A stretch of DNA of 64,000 nucleotides, from contig DAOTUU010000039.1 of assembly GCA_034436555.1 (NCBI GenBank), positions 1-64,000 of the forward strand, in the 5' to 3' direction. The notes beneath the pieces are model-generated. The model was not told the origin of the DNA, did not search any database, and was given only the letters and a program-made list of their open reading frames with translations. This stretch comes from JAFMJV01 sp034436555 (lineage in GTDB: Bacteria > Chloroflexota > Limnocylindria > Limnocylindrales > CSP1-4). Of the stretch, positions 40,965 through 48,528 are shown piece by piece. The position numbers and the translations under genes are program-made. How positions within the stretch are numbered: the first letter of the stretch is position 1; each line of letters begins with the position of its first letter.

Positions 40965-42041
40965 ATGTACGCCGTGATCATGGCGGGCGGCGGGGGCACC
41001 CGACTCTGGCCGCTCAGCCGCGCCGACAGGCCCAAGCCGTTCCTGCCGCTCGACGGCGACGTGACGCTGCTCCAGCGCACGGTGCGCCGTCTCGTCCCGC
41101 TCGTCGCGCCGCGCGACGTGTACATCGTCACGGACGCGCGCCACGCGGCGCTCGTGGGCGAGCAGCTCCCCGACGTTCCCGCGGACAACATCCTGGCGGA
41201 GCCCACGGGTCGCAACACCGCGGCCGCGGTCGCGTATGCCGCCGCGGCCATCGACCGACCCGCCGACGAGGTGATGGTCGTCCTGCCCGCCGACCACGCG
41301 ATCGCGGACGAGGCGGGCTTCCGGACCGCGCTCGCGGCCGCCGCGGGGCGCGCCGCGCGCGGGGACCTCGTCACGCTGGGCATCGCACCGTCCGGTCCCG
41401 AGACCGGCTACGGCTACGTGCTCGCGACCGGGCCGGCCGAGGACGCCCACGGGTCGCCCTCGTTCCGCGTCGAGCGGTTCGTGGAGAAGCCCACGGTCGA
41501 GCGCGCGAGGGAGCTGCTCGCGGGCGGGCGGGCATCCTGGAACGCGGGCATCTTCGTGTGGCGCAGGGACGCGCTGCTGGACGGCCTGCGGGCGCACGCG
41601 CCGGACATCCTGGGCGACCTGGAGTCAGCCATCGCGGCGGGCCCGGAGGAGGTCGTCGCCAGGTATCCCACCGTGCGCGCGACGTCCATCGACTATGCCC
41701 TGATGGAGCCCGCGTCCCTGGCGGGGAGCGTGGCGGTCGTGCCCACGGACGTCGGCTGGTCCGACCTGGGGTCGTGGTCCGCGCTGCTCGAGGCGCGCGG
41801 CGCGGATGCCTCCTCCGGGGTGGCCACGCAGATCGCGGGGGGCGCGGACGTCATCGCGGTGGGCGGCCGCGATGTCCTGGTCCATGCGGCTGGCGGTCGA
41901 CTGGTGGCCGTCGTGGGCCTGGAGGGCGCCATCGTGGTGGACACGCCGGACGCGCTGCTGGTCGTGGCCCGGGACGCCGCGCAGGACGTCAAGAAGGTCG
42001 TCGACGCGCTTGCGGCGGACGGGCGGCGCGATCGGCTGTAG
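40965..42041 (+). CDS. manC: Mannose-1-phosphate guanylyltransferase
   Basis: 358 residues. Makes GDP-mannose from mannose-1-phosphate and GTP. Landmarks: VIMAGGGGTRLWPLSR (nucleotide-binding signature), PKPFLPLDG, ILAEPTGRNTAAAVAYAA, VVLPADHAI, ETGYGYV, FVEKPTVE, WNAGIFVWR and DVGWSDLGSWSAL. Only the nucleotidyltransferase part is present (no fused ManC isomerase cupin). The ATG is chosen by the leaderless -10 placement; ATG 40959 would add two residues. Flanked by two GT-sulfotransferase pairs, with PGM and a PGI/PMI-like isomerase downstream, so a mannose-containing sulfated glycan is likely. Confidence 0.92.
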   Translation: MYAVIMAGGGGTRLWPLSRADRPKPFLPLDGDVTLLQRTVRRLVPLVAPRDVYIVTDARHAALVGEQLPDVPADNILAEPTGRNTAAAVAYAAAAIDRPADEVMVVLPADHAIADEAGFRTALAAAAGRAARGDLVTLGIAPSGPETGYGYVLATGPAEDAHGSPSFRVERFVEKPTVERARELLAGGRASWNAGIFVWRRDALLDGLRAHAPDILGDLESAIAAGPEEVVARYPTVRATSIDYALMEPASLAGSVAVVPTDVGWSDLGSWSALLEARGADASSGVATQIAGGADVIAVGGRDVLVHAAGGRLVAVVGLEGAIVVDTPDALLVVARDAAQDVKKVVDALAADGRRDRL

Positions 42042-42095
42042 ACGCCGGACCGGCGGCGCGATCGCCCGCAGGCGGCGGACCGGCGGCGCCGGGGG
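42016..42095 (+). repeat. 30-bp tandem repeat at the 3' end of manC
   Basis: Units at 42016-42045 and 42046-42075 plus a 20-bp partial copy, each beginning CGGAC(C/G)GGCGGCGC. The first unit covers the last codons and stop of manC; the array runs into the convergent gap before the second glycosyltransferase. Confidence 0.65.
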
Positions 42096-42204
42096 CGGAC
42101 GCACTGGTTGCCGAGGTGGCGTGCGTCTTGGGCCCCACCGATCGCTCTCGCCCCGCGTGCCGGGCTCTCGCCGCCCGTGCCGGGCGCGTCCGCGGTCTGG
42201 TCGG

Positions 42205-43278
42205 TCAGCGCATCGCCGCGCGATAGACGTCGAGGAGTCGCTCGGCGGTGCGCGTCAGCGCCAGCAGCTCCGCGAGGCGCTCCACGCGGGGGTCGACGAG
42301 CCGTCCCTCCGCGATGGTCCGCGCGATCTCGGCGGCGAGCGCCTCCGCGGTCAGCGGATCGACGATGCGCATCGCCCCCGGCACGAGCGCGTCGTACTCA
42401 TGGAACTGGCGCAGACCGGAGGTGACCAGCGGCCGGCCGGTCGAGATCCAGGTGGACACCGAGCCCGATGCGGACATCTCCCGGAATGGGCAGAGCGCCA
42501 CGTCCGTCGCGGCCATGATCTGGGCCAGCTCCGCATCCGAGACCCAGCCGGTGAAGCGCACCCGGTCCGCGACGCCCAGGTCCGCCGCGTACGCCTCCAG
42601 CTCCCGGCCGCGCGCCTCGCGGCCCTCGATGGGCGACCCCGCGAAGACCGCCACCACGTCCGGAGGCAGCAGGCGCAGCGCCTCGAGCGCGACGCGGTGG
42701 CCCTTGCGACGGGTCAGATACCCCTGAAGGGTGACGACGCGGCGGCCCGCCAGGCCCAGGGCCGCCTTCGCCTCGTCCTGGGGCGCCAGGGTCCGTGACG
42801 GCTCCACGAAGTGCGGCACCACCGAGACGCGGTCCGCGGGCACGAGACCGCGCAGCCGTCGTCGCTCCTCCTCGCCGTGCACCAGGAGCGTCCGCGACCG
42901 GAGCGCCAGGCGTCGCGTGCCGAGGGCCGCGGGATCCATCCAGCGGTCCTGCCAGCGCGGTCTCGCGAGGACGTCATGGAGGGTCACGACCGTCGGGCGG
43001 CGACACGCCTGGAGGACGACCTCGAGGCGTGGCAGCGCCCAGCGTGGTCCGCCCCAGTCCGCCAGCTTCCACTGGAGGTGGACGACGTCGGCGCCACGCA
43101 GACGCCGGGCGGCCCGTCGCAGGTCCGCGAGACCCGCGTCGCGCCGACCGCCGTCGGACTCCAGGACGGTCACGTCGGAACGGCGCGCCAGCGCGCCCGC
43201 GAGCATCGCACCGTAGCGCCGGACACCGCTCTCGGTACGCCCCAGGTGGAGGTAGCCGATCGTGAGGCGCTCGGTCAT
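42205..43278 (-). CDS. GT4-type glycosyltransferase (copy 2)
   Basis: 357 residues from ATG 43278. Same GT-B architecture as the protein at 38637: IGYLHLGRTESGVRRYGAML, VTLHDVLARPRW, SVVPHFVEPSRTL, VVTLQGYLTRRKGH, IEGREARGRELEAYA, ALCPFREMSASGSVSTWISTGR. Clearly a paralogue. It begins 8 bp after the stop of the upstream sulfotransferase, repeating the GT-ST gene pairing. Convergent to manC across a repeat-bearing gap. Confidence 0.85.
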   Translation of the reverse strand: MTERLTIGYLHLGRTESGVRRYGAMLAGALARRSDVTVLESDGGRRDAGLADLRRAARRLRGADVVHLQWKLADWGGPRWALPRLEVVLQACRRPTVVTLHDVLARPRWQDRWMDPAALGTRRLALRSRTLLVHGEEERRRLRGLVPADRVSVVPHFVEPSRTLAPQDEAKAALGLAGRRVVTLQGYLTRRKGHRVALEALRLLPPDVVAVFAGSPIEGREARGRELEAYAADLGVADRVRFTGWVSDAELAQIMAATDVALCPFREMSASGSVSTWISTGRPLVTSGLRQFHEYDALVPGAMRIVDPLTAEALAAEIARTIAEGRLVDPRVERLAELLALTRTAERLLDVYRAAMR

Positions 43279-43285
43279 CAGCGTG

Positions 43286-44146
43286 TCACCGGCCGTCGCC
43301 CAGATACCCCAGGTCACGCAGCAGGCCGCCCGAGGAGCGTCTCAGCAGTCCGCGCAGCACCGGGTCCAGGCGGCCGCCGCCCGATCCCACGCGCGACCGA
43401 TAGATGGCCCGGGTCTCGCCGCCCTCGGCGCGGCGTGACGCGGTGAAGCGCTGATACCGGTCGGATGCCGAGTCGTGCTGCTGTTCGTCGAAGCGGAGCA
43501 CGACCGGGTCCCACGCCTCGCCCAGGAACGCGAACAGCGGCTGGAGGATCCCCTCCGGGTCCGCGACCAGGTCCTCGTAGCGCAGCTCGTGGTATCGATC
43601 CGCGGTGGCTCCGGAGCGGAGTTCCCGCGCGGCCGTCACATGGCGGCGCCACTCGCTGCGAGCGACCCGCGCGGCGGCGGCGTATCCCCAGCGATCGCGG
43701 TAGGACGCGACCACGTCATGGCCGTCCCGCACCAGGTGGACGTACAGGGCATCGGGGAACAGCTCGCCGATGAAGGGCAGCAGGAGCGTGTAGGTCGGAT
43801 CCTTCTCCGCCCAGCGCGCCTTGCCGCGTCGTGCCAGGTAGTCGGCCTGGAAGTCCGTGTACAGGCCCGCGATGCGTGACATCCAGTACGCCTTCGGAAA
43901 GCCGTACGGCTCCAGCATCCGCCAGTGCCTGCCGGTGATCGGTTCCAGCTCGCGCAGGAAGTGGGTCTCCTCGCCGCAGGAGATCCGAGGGTGCGAGTCC
44001 AGGATCATCCGAAGCAGCGTGGTGCCCGAGCGCGGCGATCCGACGATGAAGATGGGATGTGCGACGACGGGAACGCCGGGAGGCGAGCCGGCGGGAGGCG
44101 AGCCGCCGGGAGGCGAGTCGGCGGGAGTGAGGGCGGGGTCGGTCAC
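43286..44146 (-). CDS. Sulfotransferase (copy 2)
   Basis: 286 residues from GTG 44146, chosen because TATCCT lies 9 nt upstream and the extension to 44359 is encoded by the 18-bp repeat array. The N-terminus contains three near-repeats PPGGSPPAGSPPG. PAPS sites: FIVGSPRSGTTLLRM (about residues 36-50) and YVHLVRDGHDVVASYRDRW; then KDPTYTLL and LRYEDLVADPEG. Related to the ST at 39736 but more divergent than the two GTs. Forms a pair with the GT at 42205. Confidence 0.85.
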   Translation of the reverse strand: MTDPALTPADSPPGGSPPAGSPPGVPVVAHPIFIVGSPRSGTTLLRMILDSHPRISCGEETHFLRELEPITGRHWRMLEPYGFPKAYWMSRIAGLYTDFQADYLARRGKARWAEKDPTYTLLLPFIGELFPDALYVHLVRDGHDVVASYRDRWGYAAAARVARSEWRRHVTAARELRSGATADRYHELRYEDLVADPEGILQPLFAFLGEAWDPVVLRFDEQQHDSASDRYQRFTASRRAEGGETRAIYRSRVGSGGGRLDPVLRGLLRRSSGGLLRDLGYLGDGR

Positions 44147-44155
44147 GGCCCGGCA

Positions 44156-44161
44156 AGGATA
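44156..44161 (-). promoter_or_regulatory. Probable -10 box TATCCT for sulfotransferase-GT pair 2
   Basis: On the minus strand TATCCT preceded by GG, 9 nt before GTG 44146; no ribosome site follows. Divergent from the repeat array and PGM promoter. Confidence 0.45.
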
Positions 44162-44228
44162 CCGGCGGACATGTGCGGGGCGCGGCGGCTCGGGGTGGAC
44201 GCGTCGGACGCGGGCGGGGCGCCGGGCA

Positions 44229-44318
44229 GCGCAGGCGGGCGCGGTCGCGCAGGCGGGTGCGGTGGCGCAGGCTGACGCGGTCGCGCAGGCGGGCGCGGTG
44301 GCGCAGGCGGGCGCGGTG
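44229..44318 (+). repeat. 18-bp tandem repeat, five copies
   Basis: Five 18-bp units (GCGCAGGCGGGCGCGGTC and variants) at 44229, 44247, 44265, 44283 and 44301. They alternate between ending GGTC and GGTG. The array ends 26 bp before the TAGGAT box of the phosphoglucomutase gene and is most of the 319-bp gene-free divergent gap. Translated in frame it would give AQAGAV repeats, but no start or ribosome site supports that. Confidence 0.85.
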
Positions 44319-44344
44319 TCGGTCTCCACCGGATGCGGGCAGGG

Positions 44345-44350
44345 TAGGAT
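44345..44350 (+). promoter_or_regulatory. Probable -10 box TAGGAT for pgm and isomerase
   Basis: TAGGAT preceded by GG, downstream of the 18-bp array. The leader before GTG 44466 contains GGAGG at 44449. Confidence 0.45.
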
Positions 44351-44465
44351 GGTGCCCACGCCGTCGCTGCTGCGTGGGCCCTGGGTCGCCGGGGTTCACC
44401 CGCGGCCCGATCGCCCGGCGGGCATGGCCCCCGCCACGACATGGTCCCTGGAGGTTCGCGAGCCC

Positions 44466-45944
44466 GTGTCCGCACCCACCCCTGCGCCCGTTCCGCCCAT
44501 CGTCTTCGGCACGGACGGCTGGCGCGCCCGCATCGGTGAGGACTACACATACGACAACGTCCGTCGCTGTGCCCAGGGCGTGGCAGAGTGGCTCACGGCC
44601 GCGGGAACCACCGCGAAGGGCGTCATCGTGGGCTACGACCGCCGGTTCGCCTCCGAGCACTTCGCACAGGCCGCGGCCGAGGTGCTGCTGGCGTACGACA
44701 TCCCGGTCGCGTTCGCCAGGCAGGCGATCCCCACCCAGATGTCCTCCTACGAGGTGGTGGAGCACGGCTATGCCTGCGGCGTGGTCATCACCGCGTCGCA
44801 CAACCCCTGGACCGACAACGGCTTCAAGATCAAGTCGCCCACGGGTGCCGCCGCCGACGCCGCGATCCTCAAGGCGGTGGAGGCGGCCATCGCGGCCCGC
44901 GCGGCGGAGTCACCCCCCACGCGGCCCTTCGCGGACGCCGAGGCGGCCGGCCTCGTGCGCTGGTCGGAGCCGTTCGAGGGATACGTCCGGTTCGTGTCGC
45001 GCACGCTCGACCTGGAGCGACTGAGGGCGGCCGACCTGCGCGTGCTCGTCGATCCGCTCTACGGGTCCGGCGCCACCTGGATCCCGCGCCTGCTGGCGGG
45101 TGGTCGCATCCGGGTGGAGGAGATCCACAGCGAGCGCAATCCCTGGTTCGGGGGCGTGAACCCGGAGCCCATCCGACCCAACGTGGACGAGGCGCTGGCA
45201 GTCATCGCGAAGGGTGGCTATGACCTGGGGCTGCTGCTCGATGGCGACGCCGATCGGGCGGGCGCGGCCGACGAGCAGGGCACGTTCATCCACCAGCTCC
45301 AGGCGATGGGCCTCTTGATGTACTACCTGCTGGAACATCGCGGGATGCGCGACCCGGTGGTCTCCACCATCAACGAGACGTCCATGGTGGGGCGTCTCGG
45401 CGAGCGCTACGGCGTGGCCGTGCACGAGACGCCCGTCGGCTTCAAGTTCGTGGGTCCCCGGATGATCGAGACGGGCGCCATGATGGGCGGCGAGGAGTCC
45501 GGTGGCTTCGGCTTCGGGATGCACCTGCCGGAACGCGACGGCATCTATGCGGACCTGCTGTTGCTGGACCTGTTCGTGCGGGAGCGTGCGGCGGGGCGAC
45601 GGACGGTCTCCGAGGCGGTGCGGCACCTGCACGACATCGCCGGACCGTCGTTCTACCTGCGCACGGACGTCCACGCCGACCGGCGGACGTACCCGGCGCT
45701 CAAGGAGCGGCTGCTCGTGGACCTGGGCGCGCATTCGCCAGAGACCCTGGGCGGCCAGCGGGTCGTGCGCACGCTCGCCCTGGACACGCGCGACGGCTAC
45801 AAGTTCTGGACCGAGGACGGCTCCTGGCTGCTGGTCCGCTTCAGCGGCACGGAACCGCTGGTGCGGGTGTATGCGGAGGCCACCGGGGCGGACCTGCGCG
45901 ACGCCCTGCTGGCAGAGGGCGGACGGATGGTCCAGGGCAGATGA
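44466..45944 (+). CDS. Phosphoglucomutase/phosphomannomutase
   Basis: About 492 residues. Alpha-D-phosphohexomutase family, interconverting 1- and 6-phosphates of glucose or mannose. Landmarks in order: IVFGTDGWRARIGEDYTYDN, active-site Ser in TASHNPWTDNGFK, Mg site LLLDGDADR, sugar-binding GGEESGGFGFG, phosphate-binding RFSGTEPLVRVY. GTG 44466 is used because of GGAGG upstream; ATG 44424 is an alternative adding 14 residues. Overlaps the isomerase gene by ATGA. Supplies mannose-1-phosphate for ManC or glucose-1-phosphate. Confidence 0.92.
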   Translation: MSAPTPAPVPPIVFGTDGWRARIGEDYTYDNVRRCAQGVAEWLTAAGTTAKGVIVGYDRRFASEHFAQAAAEVLLAYDIPVAFARQAIPTQMSSYEVVEHGYACGVVITASHNPWTDNGFKIKSPTGAAADAAILKAVEAAIAARAAESPPTRPFADAEAAGLVRWSEPFEGYVRFVSRTLDLERLRAADLRVLVDPLYGSGATWIPRLLAGGRIRVEEIHSERNPWFGGVNPEPIRPNVDEALAVIAKGGYDLGLLLDGDADRAGAADEQGTFIHQLQAMGLLMYYLLEHRGMRDPVVSTINETSMVGRLGERYGVAVHETPVGFKFVGPRMIETGAMMGGEESGGFGFGMHLPERDGIYADLLLLDLFVRERAAGRRTVSEAVRHLHDIAGPSFYLRTDVHADRRTYPALKERLLVDLGAHSPETLGGQRVVRTLALDTRDGYKFWTEDGSWLLVRFSGTEPLVRVYAEATGADLRDALLAEGGRMVQGR

Positions 45945-47071
45945 CCGACCAGACGCGGGGCCTCGACGACATCGCGACGATCGCCCGGGTGGACCGATCC
46001 GGGATGCTCGTGGCGGTGGCCGGGATCCCGGCCCAGATCCGGGACGCCTGGGCGCGCTCGCGGGCGCTGGACCTGCCGGGACGCCACGCACAGGCGCGGT
46101 CGATCGCGGTGCTGGGCAGCGGCGGGTTCGCCATCGGCGGGGACCTCGTCGCGACCACGTGGGCCGACCGGCTCAGGGTGCCGCTGGTGGTGGTCCGTGG
46201 CCATGCGCTGCCCGCCTGGGTGGGCGGCGACACGCTCGTCGTGGCGTGCTCCCATTCCGGTCGGACGGAGGAGACGCTGGCGACCGTGGAGACCGCGTTC
46301 CAGCGGCGCTGCCCGGTCGCGGTCATCACGTCCGGAGGGCCGCTGCGCGCCGTCGCGGAACAGGCCAGCCTGCCGCTCCTCGCCGTCCCCGGGAGTGGCC
46401 AGCCGCGGGCCGCCGTGGGCCACTCGATGCTGCTCCTGGCGGGTCTCCTGGAGCGGGCCGGCGTGCTGTCGCTCACCGAAGAGGAGGTCTCGGAGGCCGC
46501 GGCTGCGGCTGACGCCGCGCTGGCGGCGTGGGGTCCGGGCGTGCCCACGGCGGACAACCTGGCCAAGCAGCTGGCGTGGACCCTGCTCGACCGGCTGCCC
46601 GTGGTGACGGGGTCGGGCCCGCTCGCAGCGGTGGCGCGGCGCTGGAAGACGCAGCTCAACGAGAACGCCAAGACGATGGCGGTCTGGGACGAGCTGCCCG
46701 AAGCCGGCCACGCCACGGTCGCGGGCTACCCCAGGCCGGACACCACGACCGACCACCAGGTCCACCTGTTCCTCCGTTCGTCGGCGGACCATCCGCGCGA
46801 CGTCCTGCGAGCGGAGCTGGCGGGCGAGCTGCTGGCCGAGTCGAGCATCGCGAGCGAGATGGTGCCGATCCCCGGCGAGGGGCGCCTCGCACCCGTGGTG
46901 GTGGGGGTGGTCCTGGGCGACCTGGTGAGCGCCTATCTGGCGGTGCTGTACGGGACCGATCCCACGCCCGTGGACGCCGTCGCGCGCCTGGAGGGCTCCC
47001 TTGCGGACGCCGCTGCCGAGGCGCACGAGGCGGATCCGGACGCGTCCGCGGCGTACGCCGACGGGGACTGA
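45941..47071 (+). CDS. SIS-domain bifunctional phosphoglucose/phosphomannose isomerase type
   Basis: 376 residues. Two SIS domains: VLGSGGFAIGGDLVATTW (about residues 56-73), VVACSHSGRTEETLATV (sugar-phosphate Ser loop), VAVITSGGPLRAVAEQ, then WKTQLNENAKTMAVWDELPE, the conserved catalytic Glu segment (ENxK) of archaeal/bacterial PGI-PMI. It would convert fructose-6-phosphate to glucose- or mannose-6-phosphate ahead of the mutase. Translationally coupled to the mutase gene. The family is typical of organisms lacking a classical PGI. Confidence 0.88.
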   Translation: MTDQTRGLDDIATIARVDRSGMLVAVAGIPAQIRDAWARSRALDLPGRHAQARSIAVLGSGGFAIGGDLVATTWADRLRVPLVVVRGHALPAWVGGDTLVVACSHSGRTEETLATVETAFQRRCPVAVITSGGPLRAVAEQASLPLLAVPGSGQPRAAVGHSMLLLAGLLERAGVLSLTEEEVSEAAAAADAALAAWGPGVPTADNLAKQLAWTLLDRLPVVTGSGPLAAVARRWKTQLNENAKTMAVWDELPEAGHATVAGYPRPDTTTDHQVHLFLRSSADHPRDVLRAELAGELLAESSIASEMVPIPGEGRLAPVVVGVVLGDLVSAYLAVLYGTDPTPVDAVARLEGSLADAAAEAHEADPDASAAYADGD

Positions 47072-47111
47072 CCGGACCATCGGGAGGGGTCCACGGCGAC
47101 CCCCGAAGGTG

Positions 47112-47117
47112 TAGGCT
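47112..47117 (+). promoter_or_regulatory. Possible -10 box TAGGCT
   Basis: TAGGCT preceded by TG, 110 nt before ATG 47228 of the SWIM-like gene. GGGAGG at 47213-47218 is the ribosome site. Confidence 0.35.
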
Positions 47118-47227
47118 TGGGGCATCGATGGCGCCCGGCAGCGGCGGCACGCAAGGTCGTCGGCCAGGCGCCCGGGAGTGGCGGTGTGGCCACCCGACGA
47201 CCGCACCGCACAGGGAGGTTGGACGCC

Positions 47228-47515
47228 ATGCACTCCAGCGTGATCGGCAAGGTCGAGAAGGCCAACCGCTACGTCCAGGAGCCCGAGCGCATCACGTTCG
47301 AACAGCTGGGCATCAGCTTCCGGGGCGACAACTCGTCCTACACGGTCACCCTCGATGAGTCGGGCTGGGGCTGCACCTGTCACTCCTTCGAGAGCCTCCA
47401 TGGCTGTGCGCACATCCTCACCATCCAGAAGCTCCTGGGGGTGATGCTGCCCGAGTCCGCGCAGGTTTCGCTGTTCGCGGCCCAGGCCGCCGCGGGCGAG
47501 GCCGTCACGGTCTGA
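47228..47515 (+). CDS. Small SWIM-type zinc-finger protein
   Basis: 95 residues from ATG 47228. The core has a CxC...CxH pattern (CTCHSFESLHGCAH, about residues 55-68), matching the SWIM zinc finger, preceded by a beta hairpin (RGDNSSYTVTLDESGWGCTC) as in SWIM domains of SNF2 ATPases and transposases. Here the SWIM module stands almost alone, between an N-terminal helix (KVEKANRYVQEPERITFEQL) and a short Ala-rich C-terminus. Free-standing SWIM proteins may bind nucleic acid or protein partners. No SNF2 helicase is nearby. Role unknown. Confidence 0.75.
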   Translation: MHSSVIGKVEKANRYVQEPERITFEQLGISFRGDNSSYTVTLDESGWGCTCHSFESLHGCAHILTIQKLLGVMLPESAQVSLFAAQAAAGEAVTV

Positions 47516-47535
47516 CCCGCGCGGCGCGGCCCCGG

Positions 47536-47594
47536 CGAGGCGTCCCGCTCCACGCCTCGGGACGTGACGAGGCTGACCTGACGGGCCAGCCTCG
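47536..47594. terminator. Two GC hairpins in a convergent gap
   Basis: CGAGGCGT/ACGCCTCG (47536-47543 with 47552-47559) and CGAGGCTG/CAGCCTCG (47568-47575 with 47587-47594), both 8-bp perfect stems, between the SWIM gene (+) and the secreted-protein gene (-). Each could end one transcript. Confidence 0.5.
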
Positions 47595-47613
47595 CCTGTC
47601 ATCGGGCGTGGTG

Positions 47614-48528
47614 TCAGACCCGCTGTCCCGGCGACGGCACCGCCACCCGGGCGTAGCCGGTCGTGTCGCCGCGGGCGTCGGTGAACCGGACGGTCACCTC
47701 CAGGTACCAGCGCCCGGCGGATGACGGAGGCGGGATGAACACGACGTTCGCGCCGTCAGCGTCCGCCTGGTCCAGCAACATCAGGGGCGCGCTCGCGCTC
47801 CCGTCGAGGGACTCCGCGGACACCGTCACGCTCTGGATGCCGCTGCCATCCGAGAGCGTCAGCGCGATCGGAGCGTCCGGCAGGTCCAGCGTGACGAGCG
47901 GCACCGCCCGCGCGGGTGGGCGCCCGCCGATGTCGCCGCAGGCGCCCAGGTAGCAGCCGCCGCCGCGCTCGGCCACGACCGTGGTGCCCGCCCCGGACAC
48001 CACCAGGTCGGGGACCGGGATCGACTCCGGGATCGTCCGGTCGGGCACGGTCAGGTGCCACGCCCAGGTCTCCGGCTGCGCCGAGGCCGCGCGCGTCAGC
48101 GTCGCGCCGATGAGCCAGTCACCGGGTGGGGGTGGCGTCAGCGAGAGGCTGTCCGCCGGGGTGTCCGTGTCGCCCGCGGCGAGCGTTCGCGGCTCTCCGG
48201 GATCGGCGCCCGTGGAGGTTGCGACCACCTCCCAGGATGACCACCCGTCGCCGGTCTCGGGATCACCCTCGTGCCAGAGCCGGAGGCGCGGGTCGCGCCC
48301 GTATGTGTCGAGCGGTGCGATGAGGGCAGGATCGGGGAGCGGCTGGCCGGCAGCGACCACCACGCCCGAACGGGTCCCCAGCGGTCCCGTGAGGAGCACC
48401 GCCGGAGCCGGATCATCGGCGGCGACGCCGCCGGGCAGCGCGGTGGCGGCGCCCAGCGCCGCCACCGCCAGCAGCGACCACCACGCCCGAGCGTGACCGG
48501 TCGCCCGCGATCGGTGGGTGAGGTTCAT
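47614..48528 (-). CDS. Secreted protein, unknown function
   Basis: 304 residues from ATG 48528, overlapping the metalloprotease stop (ATGA). Signal peptide (WWSLLAVAALGAATALPGGVAA). The mature protein is rich in Pro, Asp, Thr and Gly with beta-strand alternation; WHLTVPDRTIPESIPVPDL and GRWYLEVTVRFTDARGDTTGYARVAV look like Ig-like or Big-type strands. A single pair of close Cys (GCYLGACGD) could form a disulfide. No known family. Co-transcription with the HExxH protein suggests a joint extracellular role. Confidence 0.7.
   Translation of the reverse strand: MNLTHRSRATGHARAWWSLLAVAALGAATALPGGVAADDPAPAVLLTGPLGTRSGVVVAAGQPLPDPALIAPLDTYGRDPRLRLWHEGDPETGDGWSSWEVVATSTGADPGEPRTLAAGDTDTPADSLSLTPPPPGDWLIGATLTRAASAQPETWAWHLTVPDRTIPESIPVPDLVVSGAGTTVVAERGGGCYLGACGDIGGRPPARAVPLVTLDLPDAPIALTLSDGSGIQSVTVSAESLDGSASAPLMLLDQADADGANVVFIPPPSSAGRWYLEVTVRFTDARGDTTGYARVAVPSPGQRV

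Noticed and set aside
44167..44359. N-terminal extension of the second sulfotransferase with ATAPAC repeats
   Set aside because: Comes entirely from the 18-bp repeat array; a -10 box and GTG lie downstream of it at 44156 and 44146.
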